The notes under the pieces were generated by a model. That model was given only the letters and a program-made list of their open reading frames with translations. It was not told where the DNA came from and did not search any database. From positions 744,001 through 808,000 of the forward strand of contig NZ_LT629710.1 in NCBI RefSeq assembly GCF_900104535.1: a stretch of 64,000 nucleotides of DNA, in the 5' to 3' direction. The position numbers were made by a program, and so were the translations under genes. The stretch's first letter is position 1, and each line of letters opens with the position of its first letter. Below are positions 1 through 8,676 of this stretch, piece after piece. Source of the stretch: Nakamurella panacisegetis. GTDB lineage: Bacteria; Actinomycetota; Actinomycetes; Mycobacteriales; Nakamurellaceae.

Positions 1-1
1 C

Positions 2-823
2 ACGCGGCGCATCTTCAACAAGATCAACCGCAACGCCAAGCCCACTAGCCGCGGCGACAACATCATCACCAGCGAGGATGACGGTTACGCCATCCTCACC
101 CGCTGGCTGCTGCGCGAGGGGGAGCCTCTGGGGCACAAGGACAGCAAGGGCGATCTGATCGTCAACTGGAAGAGCAACACGCTCGCGGACCGCAGCACGC
201 AGTTCACGACGATCAGCGCGGTGTACGAGACGGTGCAGACCGTGCTCGCTCACTACGGCATGCACGACGAGTTCAACGAGAAGAAGAACGTTGTCCGGCC
301 CAAGGAGGAGCGCCTGGATGAGGCCTACGGCCACGTCAAGGAGTGGTGGCTGGCCGTGCTCGACGGCATCGAGGCCTTCCGGGAGGCGCTGGCCAACCCC
401 GCGGAGATCCCCGCGATGCGCAAGGACGGCGAGCCCACCAGCCTGCTGTTGAAGCCCGCGACACACATCGTGTTCTTCCGCGGATTAGCTCGGGCCGTCG
501 ACCTCGGGCTCAGCCTCGAGGAGGCGATCAGCCGCTCCAACAAGATCGACTGGAACCTCACCGCCGACCAGTGGCGGCACGTCCTGATTGCGCCTAACAA
601 CCGCATCATCGCCCGCAACGAGAACTACGAGGTGACGGCCGACCTGATCGCCTACCTCGTCGCGGCGGACAAGATGACCGCCGAGGCTCAGGAGGCTGTT
701 CGTCAGCGGGTTGCCAAGGCACGCGGTGTCGATGAGAACGAGCGCGTCGACGAGGCCGATGAGTCCGAGGGTGGCGAGGACGAGTACAAGATCTATAACC
801 TGCCTACGCCCGTCACCGGGTGA
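2..823 (+). CDS. dndB: DndB-like DGQHR-domain protein, 5'-truncated by window edge
   Basis: The frame is open from the left edge, so the N-terminal part, where the DGQHR core is expected, is outside; 273 residues are visible. The visible start carries FNKINRNAKP followed by ITSEDDGYAI, almost identical to the middle of the complete gene immediately downstream. That makes the two tandem paralogues. DndB proteins are known as regulators of DNA phosphorothioation operons and carry a DGQHR domain. The C-terminal 25 residues are strongly acidic (DENERVDEADESEGGEDE), unlike the neighbour. There are no stops or frameshifts. The gap to the next gene is about 100 bases and both read rightwards, so co-transcription is likely. 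Assignment to DndB rests mainly on the paralogue and on the dndD/dndE context. Confidence 0.8.
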   Translation, partial: TRRIFNKINRNAKPTSRGDNIITSEDDGYAILTRWLLREGEPLGHKDSKGDLIVNWKSNTLADRSTQFTTISAVYETVQTVLAHYGMHDEFNEKKNVVRPKEERLDEAYGHVKEWWLAVLDGIEAFREALANPAEIPAMRKDGEPTSLLLKPATHIVFFRGLARAVDLGLSLEEAISRSNKIDWNLTADQWRHVLIAPNNRIIARNENYEVTADLIAYLVAADKMTAEAQEAVRQRVAKARGVDENERVDEADESEGGEDEYKIYNLPTPVTG

Positions 824-926
824 CGCAGCCGCGAGGCGCACCTCGGGCAAGCGACGGAGGAGACGTCGAGGCGATCTCCTCCGTCGCTGCCGGTGGCGGT
901 CGCTGTTGGAGGGCTTGGAGCGACTC

Positions 927-2312
927 ATGGCAACGTACGTGTTCCCCGCGATCCGGGGACGGATTGGATCGACCGACTATTACCAGGTGACGATGTCGGC
1001 CCGCGAGCTGGCCGGTGTGGTCCGCCCGGCGAGTGAACTTGAGGAATGGACGCGCTGGACCATCGGCGAGCGAATCCAGCGCGACGTGGCGGTGACCCGG
1101 GTACGCGAGGAACTGGTGCCGTACCTGCTGCGGGCGCGTGACCGCTTCTTTGGCTCTCTCATCGTGCTCGCCTACGAGCCGGATGTCTTCGAGTTCGAGG
1201 CGCTCGATCTGGTGAACGCCACGGTTCATGCCGCCCATCGGGATGCGGCCGAGCGCATGGGCTTCCTGACGGTCGACGGCGGACGATTGGTGGCGCTGGA
1301 CGGCCAGCACCGGTTGGTCGCACTGCGCGAGATCGTCAACGGCCGATGTGAAGCCGATCCCAGCGTCATTGCCTCGGTAGCCAGCGACGAGATCTGCGTC
1401 GTCTTCATCAAGTACGACACCTTGGAGAAGACACGGCGGATCTTCAACAAGGTGAACCGTCACGCTCGACCCACCACGCCGAGCGACAACATCATCACCA
1501 GCGAAGACGACGGCTACGCCATCGTCGCCCGCTGGCTGGTGGATCGCGATCCGCCGCTTGGCCTCACCAAGCCGCGCCCGCCGCTGAACCTGTTCGATAG
1601 CGACGGCGAACCGCTCGTCGAGTGGCGGCAGACGAACTTGCCGCAGTTCACCCAGAAACTGACGACGCTGAACGCCGTCTACCAGACGGTCGAGGCGGCG
1701 TGCGACGCGCACGGCCTGCATCACTTCGACGAGAAGCACCGGGTCAACCGGCCTCGTAACGACGAGCTGGAGCGGGCCTACCGGTGGAGCGCCGGCTGGT
1801 GGACCTCGGTGCTGGACGGCCTTGAGCCCTACCGGCTGGCCGTTGCCCGGCCGCATCGGATCAGGGCGATGCGGCAGTACCAGGAGAAGTGGTCGCTGCT
1901 CTTCCGCCCGATCGCCCAGGTGGCGCTGTTCCGCGGCATCGGCGAGTCGATCAGGCTGGGGCTTGACGCCAAGCTGGCGATCGAGCGCATGAACCGGATC
2001 GACTGGCGAGCATCGTCGAACGTCTGGATGGACGTCATCGTGCGCTCCAACGGCAAGATGATCGCCTCTCGGCAAGCGATCAACCTGGGCGGACGGCTCA
2101 TCAGCTACTTCGTCGCCGAGGAGCTGATGGACGAGGACGCGCAGGAGGTACTGCGTCGCGACTATGCGCTGGCGCGCGGGTGGTATCCGGGCCGCGTTGG
2201 TCCGATGCCGGGTTTGCCCAAGCTCCCCGGCCGGCGGGTTGGCTGGCTGCTGAACCACCCGCAGTTTGCGCAAACATGTGTCCCCAGCTTGCCAACAACG
2301 CCCTCATCGTAG
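927..2312 (+). CDS. dndB: DndB-like DGQHR-domain protein (complete paralogue)
   Basis: 461 residues from the ATG at 927; the frame is open further upstream but only this ATG starts a protein that aligns with the family. The hallmark LDGQHRL lies at residues 124-130, followed by FNKVNRHA and ITSEDDGYAI, which are shared with the upstream copy. The DGQHR domain defines DndB, a regulator of DNA phosphorothioation gene clusters, and is also seen in DndB-like proteins of defence islands. The last 50 residues (after RDYALARGW) show no pattern I recognise. It reads towards, and converges with, a broken dndD-dndE-methyltransferase operon, with a strong hairpin between them. Unlike those genes, this one is intact. 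Confidence 0.85.
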   Translation: MATYVFPAIRGRIGSTDYYQVTMSARELAGVVRPASELEEWTRWTIGERIQRDVAVTRVREELVPYLLRARDRFFGSLIVLAYEPDVFEFEALDLVNATVHAAHRDAAERMGFLTVDGGRLVALDGQHRLVALREIVNGRCEADPSVIASVASDEICVVFIKYDTLEKTRRIFNKVNRHARPTTPSDNIITSEDDGYAIVARWLVDRDPPLGLTKPRPPLNLFDSDGEPLVEWRQTNLPQFTQKLTTLNAVYQTVEAACDAHGLHHFDEKHRVNRPRNDELERAYRWSAGWWTSVLDGLEPYRLAVARPHRIRAMRQYQEKWSLLFRPIAQVALFRGIGESIRLGLDAKLAIERMNRIDWRASSNVWMDVIVRSNGKMIASRQAINLGGRLISYFVAEELMDEDAQEVLRRDYALARGWYPGRVGPMPGLPKLPGRRVGWLLNHPQFAQTCVPSLPTTPSS

Positions 2313-2449
2313 TAGTCTGACTGCAAACATCAGAGAGTAGACTGCAAACAGGAGGTGTGTTGGCCATGGCTGGTCCGTAGCTGTGGCGGCCCGGTGAGCA
2401 CTTTCGCCGGACGAAGCCGCCGACCCCGCGCCCGTCGCTGAAGGCTAAG

Positions 2450-2484
2450 GCCCCGACGTCCATCCCGGACGTCGGGGCTTCTTC
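2450..2484. terminator. Bidirectional hairpin terminator between dndB and the Dnd methyltransferase
   Basis: A perfect 12-bp stem (arms 2450-2461 and 2467-2478) with a 5-base loop ATCCC is followed by TTCTTC. It lies between convergent genes, 138 bases after the dndB stop and directly before the stop of the minus-strand methyltransferase, which fits a two-way terminator. The T-run is weak on the plus strand. Confidence 0.7.
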
Positions 2485-3945
2485 ATGTCGCCGATGACCC
2501 AGGACCAGCCCGCTGCAGCCGGTGGCCGCGGACCTCAACGCCGGCCCGATCGAGCATGGCCTTCCAGCCGGCGAGGGTGCCGATCAGCTCGGGGTGCTCG
2601 TAGAGCCCGGCCCGCCACTCGGCCTTCGTCAGCCGGGCGTACAGGTCGCGACGCGGATCATCCGGCGCTACGAACTCCTCCTTGCGGTGCAGGAGCGGCG
2701 GATTAACCGATCGGCTGTAGTCGCGCCAGTCCACGCTCAGGCGTTTCAGGTTCACCGTCACCGCGCTCGCGAGCGTCGGGTGGCCATCGCGGTCGAAGCG
2801 CGGGTAGGATAGGTAGCTCACCTGCGGCTCGGTGACCGACAGCTTGACGATGTTGGCCTCGCCGACGTTGCCGCTCAGAGTACGGGCGCAGGCCTCGTAG
2901 ACCTGGAGCACCGGGAGCAAGCGGCTCAGCGGAGCGGTGCACGTACAGGGCCGACGGCGTCTGCTTGCCGATCTTGGAGCTGCGAGCCGACACCAGGATC
3001 AAGACCAGATCGCCGCACGCCAGCAGGAGGCGATCGGCCTGTGCACAGGCAGCCTGGTAGGTGCCGAATAGTGCGCGGATGTCGTTGGCGAGCGGTGGCG
3101 GAAGCTGGCTGAAGCGCGGCCGCTGGCTGAAGCGCGACATGGCGATGTAGATCAACAATTCACTCCGCCGCTGAACCCTGACCCGCTCCCAATAGGCGTC
3201 GCTCGTGACCTGGCGAACCAGCTTCAGCCTGCGGCCGATCGCCGAAGGCGTCGCGAACCGCCGCATGATCGTCAGCGGTCAACTCGCCGGGTCGCGGTGG
3301 CCTCGCGTGCGCTGTCAGGAACTCGACGAGCGGCGCAAGGACTTCCTGGTGCGCCTCGTACACGGCATGGGGATCGATCGCTACGCGCGGCCGATAGACG
3401 TAGACGCGGCTTGACAAGAACGCCTGCGCCCGGGCTTCGTCGCGGAAGACGTAGAAGATCCCTGGTGCGGCGGCCAACGGCCGCGAGCCGGTGATCTGCT
3501 CGATCCAGGCGGCCAACTCGGCTTGCTCGTAGAACTTCTGAAAAGTGCCAGTTCGCGTGACCAGACCATCGCCATGGGGTCGGCCGACGAGGTCGCGACT
3601 GTCCCACGTCATCCGAGCCGCGACGACGAGCACCTGGTTGGCCAGGCGCCAGGCGTCAGCCAGAGCCCGGGCGCGTTCCTGCGGGTCCTCGATGACGTTC
3701 ACGACGTAGCCGAGGTTGACGACATCAGCAGGCCGCCGTTCGACGGCTGGACGATGACTGGGGTCCCAGCCGTCGGCGTCCACACCGAGCGACCGAAGGT
3801 TCCTGAGGTCATCGCCCTTGCCGCAGCCGTAATCGAAGACCGACTGGTCCGCACAAAGTACGCCGTCGGCCAGGGCGAGCGCCAACGGTCTCGACAGCGC
3901 GCCGCGGCTGAGGGCGGTGCGGTGCCGTGCAACCGGTTGCATCAC
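2483..3945 (-). pseudogene. DNA phosphorothioation-associated methyltransferase, broken by two frameshifts
   Basis: Three consecutive minus-strand frames together give one protein of the family annotated as DNA phosphorothioation-associated putative methyltransferase. The first part (3945 to about 3240) starts near RHRTALSRGALSRP and has the SAM-binding motif VFDYGCGKGDDLRNL, then a Rossmann domain ending HAAVRDAFG. The second part resumes as IGRRLKLVRQVTSDAYWERV and reaches SALYVHRSA. The third resumes at about 2925 with LLPVLQVYEACARTL and runs to the stop at 2483. Each break is a net +1 (or -2) shift, at about 3237-3244 and 2920-2928. The start GTG at 3945 overlaps the dndE stop. No functional full-length product is expected unless the shifts are sequencing errors. 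Confidence 0.85.
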
Positions 3946-4335
3946 GCGGCAGGTGGGGCGCTCACCGCCAGCGATGCCAAGCCGGCAACGTCAGTTACGC
4001 GCGGATCGCCGACCAGGTAGCCGATGCCGCGATGCAGATGCAGGCGGTAACTGCTGCGCGAGAGTCTCATCGTCCAGTGGCAGGCCGTCGAGGTGGCAGC
4101 GCAGTCGGACGAGCGCCCAGTACTCGTCGCCATGATCGCCGGCGAAGACGCGCCAGGTCATCTCGACGTTGCCGTCGACCACCAGCTTGACAGCCGGTGG
4201 CGGTGCCGGTTCAGCGAGCGAGCGGCACAGTGCCCAGCGGCAGAGCACGTTCCATTGTGTGATGCCGGTCCGCCGCTTGAGGGTGACGAGCTGATCCCGC
4301 GCCGCCTGCGACAGGCGGATGTGTTCGAGGCTCGT
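3942..4335 (-). pseudogene. dndE: DndE remnant: start codon lost and one frameshift
   Basis: Translation from 4335 gives SLEHIRLSQAARDQL, then LKRRTGITQWNVLCRWALCR, SLAEPAPPP and NVEMTWRVFAGDHGDEYWAL. These are the conserved signatures of DndE, the small DNA-binding member of the phosphorothioation complex. The expected ATG before SLEH reads ACG (4335-4333), and no ATG, GTG or TTG lies between the dndD stop and the conserved region. The first in-frame GTG (4248) would delete the N-terminal third. After LAQQ the frame breaks at about 4047-4050, where one extra A turns TTC into TTAC. The next frame continues RLHLHRGIGYLVGDPRV to a stop at 3942. Family DndE proteins are about 110-130 residues, matching the joined length. 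Confidence 0.85.
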
Positions 4336-4338
4336 GTC

Positions 4339-6035
4339 CTACTCCCAGAAGTAGCCAGCGTGCACGCTGGTGGCGTTCGCGGTCTGATCGAACTCCAGGC
4401 GGTAGGCACGGCCGACCCGGCTGCGAATGCTCGCATAGGCATCGGCATCGATTTCGGTATCAGTCGACAACAAGATCACCTGATGCGAGGCATGGGGGAA
4501 ATAGCGCTCAAGCAGGTGCTCCCGGTGTGACCCATCGAGCCGACCGAGGGGCGTATCGATAATCATCGGCAGCGGTTGCCCAGCGGCGCGCGCCAGTCCC
4601 CACAACAAGGCGACAGCCAGCAGTTGACGCTCACCCGCGGACAGCTCCTGTGCTGCCAACGGGCGCCCATCCGCGCCCGTCAACTCGACAGTCTTCGTTT
4701 CAACATCGATCCGCACATCCGATATCAACCGAGACTTCCGAAGCAGCCGACCGAGGGCCTCCAACACCAGCGCCGAAATCCGCGACAGATGCCGCTCAGT
4801 GGCGGCGCGACTGAGCGAGTCGAGTGTCGTCCGTACCCGGTCGGCGTGTTCTACCACCCGACGGTCATCATCGGCGGCCAAGGTGGCGTGCGCGGCTCGA
4901 TCGAGCGCCGCTTCGTAGGCGTCGTCGGCACGCGACCGTTCATGTCGGAGGACGTTGAGCTGCTCTTCGGCGTCCACCAGCGAAGCATGGGCGCGCACGG
5001 CAAGGTGCGACGCATCGTCGAGTTCGGCCCGAAGGGGTGCAAGCGCCTCAGGGTCGGGGATCGCAACCAGGACCCGCTCGGCTTGCTCTAGTTCTGCTGC
5101 CAGCTCGTGTCGGCGTCGGATCAGTCCACCGAGTCGACGTTCGCACGCCGGCATGGCGATGGAGGCGACCGAATCAATCGGCGTCGCATCCGGCAGGCCG
5201 GTCACCACCGCAACCTCAGCCGAGTCGGCACGCTGCGTTCGATCCGCCAGCAAGTAGCGCTCGACGCGTTCCATGGCGGCGGCGCTGACCCTGGCCTTCT
5301 TCAGTTCACCGAGCAGCGCCGCATCGCGTGATGCGATGACGTCGACTAGGAGGCGTTCGCGGGTAGCGGTCGCTTCGATGCCAGCTTGATCCGCGAGCTG
5401 GGCAATCAGGTCCTTGACGAGCAGCAACGGCGCGACGTCAACAAGCTCACTGCGAAGGTGATCGTCGGTCTCGTTCAGTTGATCACGCAGCATGGCGAGG
5501 CGTGTTTCGGCGGCATCCCGCTGATCCAGGAGATCACCGCCAGCTGCCCGATAGCGCTCCGTGACTTCATGCAAGCGCTTGTCGGCGCGCTCAGACTCGA
5601 CGCGAGCCACGGCGACCACGTCAGCGGCCGCTTCCTCGGCCTTGCGGACGGCGGTCGCGGCGTCGCGGCGCTCATCGATGGACTGCCGAAGCTCATCGGG
5701 CACCTGCGAATTGCGGTGTCGCCTGCGCAGGACGGCAAGATCGTGGGTCAGCCGCTCGACAAGGTCCAGACCAAGTAGCGCGGCCAGCGCCGCAGCCAGC
5801 ACCTGACGCGAGCGCTCCAGACCAGCGAGCGCCTCAATCTGCTCGCCATCGAAGAAGAAGAGCCCGGCGATACCGCGCGGCAGAAACGTTTCGACGTGTT
5901 CGTTCCAGGTCGAGGTCAGCGCCTCGTCATGCCTGCCATCGACCGTCACCAAGAGGATTTCGCGCAGCGAGGCGCCGCTGCTCCGCCAGCGGCGACGGAC
6001 GCGGAACGTCCGCTCGACGCCCTGCTGATGAGCGG
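4339..6035 (-). pseudogene. dndD: DndD ATPase, N-terminus removed at IS junction
   Basis: About 565 residues of the SMC/Rad50-like ATPase DndD are readable without a stop from the IS boundary at 6035 to the TAG at 4339-4341. The remaining part begins GVERTFRVRRRWR, carries GIAGLFFFDGEQIEALAG, a long coiled-coil middle rich in Arg/Ala/Glu, then the ABC signature LSAGERQLLAVA and Walker B PMIIDTPLGRLD. The roughly 100 N-terminal residues with the Walker A loop are missing, and no remnant of them lies on the far side of the IS. Full-length DndD is about 650-670 residues. The product cannot bind ATP normally. dndE follows in the same operon direction without a gap. Confidence 0.9.
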
Positions 6036-6086
6036 TGTGAACTGGCTCCGGTGGAGACTCTTGACCTTGGGAACGAGGATGGAGTC

Positions 6087-6431
6087 ATGGGATCTGAGGT
6101 TTCACCGGGCAAGCCGACCACCCGTCGGTATTCGCCTGCGGAGAAGGAGCAGGCGGTCCGGCTGGTCCGGCAGTTGCGCTCCGAACTGGGCACCGATCAA
6201 GGGACCGTGCACCGGGTCGCGCGGCAGCTCGGTTACGGCGCTGAGTCGGTGCGGTCCTGGGTGCGGCAGGCCGACATCGACGACGGACGCAAGCCGGGAG
6301 TGTCGACCAGCGAGGCGAGCCGGATCGCCGAGCTGGAGCAGGATAACCGAGAATTGAAGCGCGCCAACGAGATTCTGAAGCGGGCAGCCAGTTTCTTCGG
6401 GGCGGAGCTCGACCGCCAACACAAGAAGTAG
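6087..6431 (+). CDS. IS3-family transposase OrfA
   Basis: 114 residues from the ATG at 6087. It has a helix-turn-helix region (GTVHRVARQLGYGAESVRSW) at about residues 38-57. A leucine-zipper-like tail (ELEQDNRELKRANEILKRAA) follows, typical of OrfA proteins that bind IS ends and multimerise. It ends four bases before the region where orfB homology begins in the -1 frame, the usual arrangement in which a programmed -1 ribosomal shift yields the OrfAB transposase. I see no obvious A6G or AAAAAAG slippery run at the overlap, so the exact shift site is unclear. Confidence 0.9.
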   Translation: MGSEVSPGKPTTRRYSPAEKEQAVRLVRQLRSELGTDQGTVHRVARQLGYGAESVRSWVRQADIDDGRKPGVSTSEASRIAELEQDNRELKRANEILKRAASFFGAELDRQHKK

Positions 6432-6502
6432 TCGCGTTCATCGACGCCAACCGCGCCGAGTTCGGAGTCGAGCCGATCATCACCACGCTGGCCAGCGCCG
6501 AG

Positions 6503-7348
6503 GTGACGATCGCTCCGAGCAGCTACTACGCCGCCAAGACCCGGCCGCCCTCAGCGCGCCAACAGCGGGACGAGCAGCTGATCCCGCAGCTGCGCGCCCT
6601 GTGGCAGGGCAACTATCGGGTCTACGGCGCTCGGAAACTGTGGAAGGCCGCCCGTCGGGCCGGGCACGACATCGGTCGGGACCAGGTTGCCCGGCTGATG
6701 CGCGCAGCCGGGATCCAGGGTGTCCGCCGCGGCCGGCAGATCCGCACGACCCGGCCCGACCCGGCGGCGCCGCGGCACCCGGACCTGGTGAAACGGAACT
6801 TCACCGCGAAGGAACCGAACCAGCTGTGGGTGACCGACCTGACGTATGTCCCGACGTGGTCCGGCATCGCCTACGTGTGTTTCCTGGTCGATGTGTATTC
6901 GCGGATGATCGTGGGGTGGCGGGTCGCGGGCCATATGCGGACCGAGATGGTCCTGGATGCGATCGAGATGGCCCGGTGGAGCCGCGGCACCCGGATCGAC
7001 GGGTTGCGCTGTCACAGCGACGCCGGCAGTCAATTTACATCCATCCGGTACGGCGAGCGGCTGGCCGAGATCGGTGCCACCCCGTCGATCGGGACTGTCG
7101 GGGACTCGTTCGACAATGCGTTGGCCGAGACCGTGAACGGTTACTACAAGGCCGAGTTGATCTACGGACCCGGACGACCCGGACCGTGGCGGACCGTCGA
7201 AGATGTCGAGTTGGCGACCCTGGGCTGGGTGCACTGGCACAACACGGCCCGGCTGCACGGCTACCTCGGCGATCTACCACCAGCAGAGTACGAAGCCACG
7301 TACTACGCTACGAAACGGACCGACCAACCCCTGGCCGGAATCCAATAG
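6503..7348 (+). CDS. IS3-family transposase OrfB (DDE catalytic subunit)
   Basis: The frame with transposase similarity extends back to about 6428 (VAFIDANRAEFGVEP) without a start codon, so the active protein is likely an OrfAB fusion made by -1 frameshifting; the first internal GTG is at 6503. The DDE catalytic triad of the rve integrase core is visible: Asp in WVTDLTYV, Asp in CHSDAGSQFTS and Glu in FDNALAETVNGYYKAELI. The N-terminal HTH_21-type region (YRVYGARKLWKAARRAGHDI) is present. The gene is intact, so the copy may still be mobile. It ends 33 bases before the right terminus. Confidence 0.92.
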   Translation: MTIAPSSYYAAKTRPPSARQQRDEQLIPQLRALWQGNYRVYGARKLWKAARRAGHDIGRDQVARLMRAAGIQGVRRGRQIRTTRPDPAAPRHPDLVKRNFTAKEPNQLWVTDLTYVPTWSGIAYVCFLVDVYSRMIVGWRVAGHMRTEMVLDAIEMARWSRGTRIDGLRCHSDAGSQFTSIRYGERLAEIGATPSIGTVGDSFDNALAETVNGYYKAELIYGPGRPGPWRTVEDVELATLGWVHWHNTARLHGYLGDLPPAEYEATYYATKRTDQPLAGIQ

Positions 7349-7381
7349 CTCGAGCCTCCATCAGACCCAGTGCGGTTCACA

Positions 7382-7680
7382 GTTCGGCGTGCGCTCGCCT
7401 TTGTCGCCGACTGTGGCAACGCCTACCGCCTCTCGCCGCCCGAGTTCCGGCGCGCCTTCAATCAGGCCTGGTTCCGAAGGATCGAACTCGACTCGCAGTT
7501 CGGCTCGACAGTCGTGGCCGGAGTTGAGCACACGGAGTCCATCGAGGCGATTCACACCGCCGAGGTGATGCCATCGCCCGCCGACTGGGTGACTGATCGG
7601 GTCAAGACAAAGAAAGAACACGGCAGCATGCGCTTCCGCGTTCTTTCCCATGTCAAGGGTTCTAGAGTGCCTTGTTTTGG
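7382..7680 (+). pseudogene. C-terminal remnant of a site-specific (serine-type) recombinase
   Basis: Directly after the IS, the frame reads RRALAFVADCGNAYRLSPPE then FRRAFNQAWFRRIELDSQF, a pattern like the C-terminal tail of large serine recombinases (RxxNQAFFxRI). The catalytic N-terminal and zinc-ribbon parts are absent, cut off at the IS edge. The frame stays open straight into the complement of the tRNA-Ala gene and only stops at 7933, as often seen where an integrase gene abuts its tRNA attachment site. It lies at the 3' end of the tRNA, where island integrases usually sit. The assignment rests on one short block, so confidence is moderate. Confidence 0.5.
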
Positions 7681-7753
7681 TGGAGCTGCGGGGAATCGAA
7701 CCCCGGACCTCTTCGATGCGAACGAAGCGCGCTACCAACTGCGCTACAGCCCC
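7681..7753 (-). tRNA. tRNA-Ala (anticodon CGC)
   Basis: The complement folds into a full cloverleaf: acceptor GGGGCTG with CAGCTCC (one G-U pair), D stem GCGC/GCGC, anticodon stem CTTCG/CGAAG with loop TTCGCAT, five-base variable loop, and T arm CGGGG-TTCGATT-CCCCG, with discriminator A73 at 7681. The loop gives anticodon CGC, reading the Ala codon GCG. CCA is not encoded. Its 3' end faces the Dnd island. Confidence 0.96.
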
Positions 7754-7845
7754 GAACCCGGATCGCTCCGTGAACATGAAGAAGACTACCAGCGCCTGAA
7801 GGGTGCTCCGGACACCCGCGGAGCAGGGCCGGCGGTGCCGGATCG

Positions 7846-8625
7846 TCAGCCCGACCGGAAGGACTCCCCGATCAGCACGGGCACCTTGGAGGACACGTTT
7901 TCCTGCGCGGCCAGCGGGATCTCGTCGCCGTAGCCGTCGCTGATCAGCTCCTGGCCGGAGGCACACGCCGTCAGCGACGTGGCGACGTGGGGGGCCACCT
8001 CGCGATAGGCCGCTGCGGCGGCCAGCGCCTCGGGTGAGGCCGGGCCGATCCCGGACTGGAGCACCGCGTTGATCACGGCGCCGGCGCCCCACATGTCCTC
8101 GACGGCCGGTCGCAGCAGATCTCCGGGCCAGCGCTCCCCCGCCCCGACCACGGCCACCGGGCCTCGTACGGCGCCGCGGCTGATCCAGCGGGCGACGGCC
8201 TTGGCGTTGCGCAGGCACGCCCCGACCACCACGGCGCCAGACTCGGCCATCTGCCGGGAGATGGCCGAACCGTTGGGGGACGGCAGGACCAGCTTGCGGG
8301 AGACGGCCAGGGCTCCGGAACGGGCCGCGGCCTGGACGGACAGCGGGGACAGGCTGACCCCGCTCGGGCCGGCCTCGCGACGGCCGATGGCCAGCACCGC
8401 GCCGCGGGTGGCCGCGAAAGTGGCCGCGGTGGCGTCCCGGAAGCGATACGGGTAGACCTCGACGCCTTCGTCGACCGCGACCGAGAGGGCGGTGGTGAAG
8501 GAGAGGACGTCGACGACGACCACGACGGCCGCGCCCTGTCCGATTGCGATCGCACCGGGCATGCCCCAGTCGAAACGGATGGCCCAGCCCGGCTGGCGAT
8601 GATGATCCCGCGAGGGCGGCGTCAC
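7846..8625 (-). CDS. comB: 2-phosphosulfolactate phosphatase-like protein (ComB family)
   Basis: About 259 residues. The family pattern is clear: RFDWG near the start, VVVVDVLSFTTALSVAVDEG, SPNGSAIS, GACLRNAKAVARW and VVGAGERW. ComB hydrolyses 2-phosphosulfolactate to sulfolactate in coenzyme M synthesis. Actinobacterial members are common, and there the real substrate is not settled. No strong ribosome-binding site precedes either candidate start; GTG at 8625 is used here and a TTG at 8637 is the alternative. It is cytoplasmic, with no signal or membrane segment. It lies 92 bases from tRNA-Ala and 51 bases after glpR, on the same strand as the latter, so it may end that operon. Confidence 0.85.
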   Translation of the reverse strand: MTPPSRDHHRQPGWAIRFDWGMPGAIAIGQGAAVVVVVDVLSFTTALSVAVDEGVEVYPYRFRDATAATFAATRGAVLAIGRREAGPSGVSLSPLSVQAAARSGALAVSRKLVLPSPNGSAISRQMAESGAVVVGACLRNAKAVARWISRGAVRGPVAVVGAGERWPGDLLRPAVEDMWGAGAVINAVLQSGIGPASPEALAAAAAYREVAPHVATSLTACASGQELISDGYGDEIPLAAQENVSSKVPVLIGESFRSG

Positions 8626-8676
8626 CGGCGGGACCAAGCCGTCACGGAGCCGGTCAGCCGACCAACGCCATCGGGC

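Larger units (their letters stand above)
6036..7381 (+). mobile_element. IS3-family insertion sequence, 1346 bp
   Basis: Terminal inverted repeats begin TGTGAACTGG on the left (6036) and TGTGAACCGC on the right (complement, ending 7381). Both reach a TGGAG(A/G)CTC block about 20-30 bases inside, and the ends are of TG...CA type. Two overlapping-phase genes (orfA, orfB) of the IS3 family fill it. No direct target duplication is visible at the ends. The left flank is dndD and the right flank is an unrelated recombinase fragment, so insertion was probably accompanied or followed by a deletion. Confidence 0.85.

Noticed and set aside
813-2273. Long minus-strand open frame (486 codons) opposite dndB
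   Set aside because: Shadow of the GC-rich codon pattern of dndB; the product is Arg/Pro/His-rich without motifs, and dndB has a clear family match.
6421-6440. Canonical A-rich slippery heptamer for IS3 frameshifting
   Set aside because: The overlap reads CACAAGAAGTAG; no A6G-type run, so I do not annotate a precise shift site.
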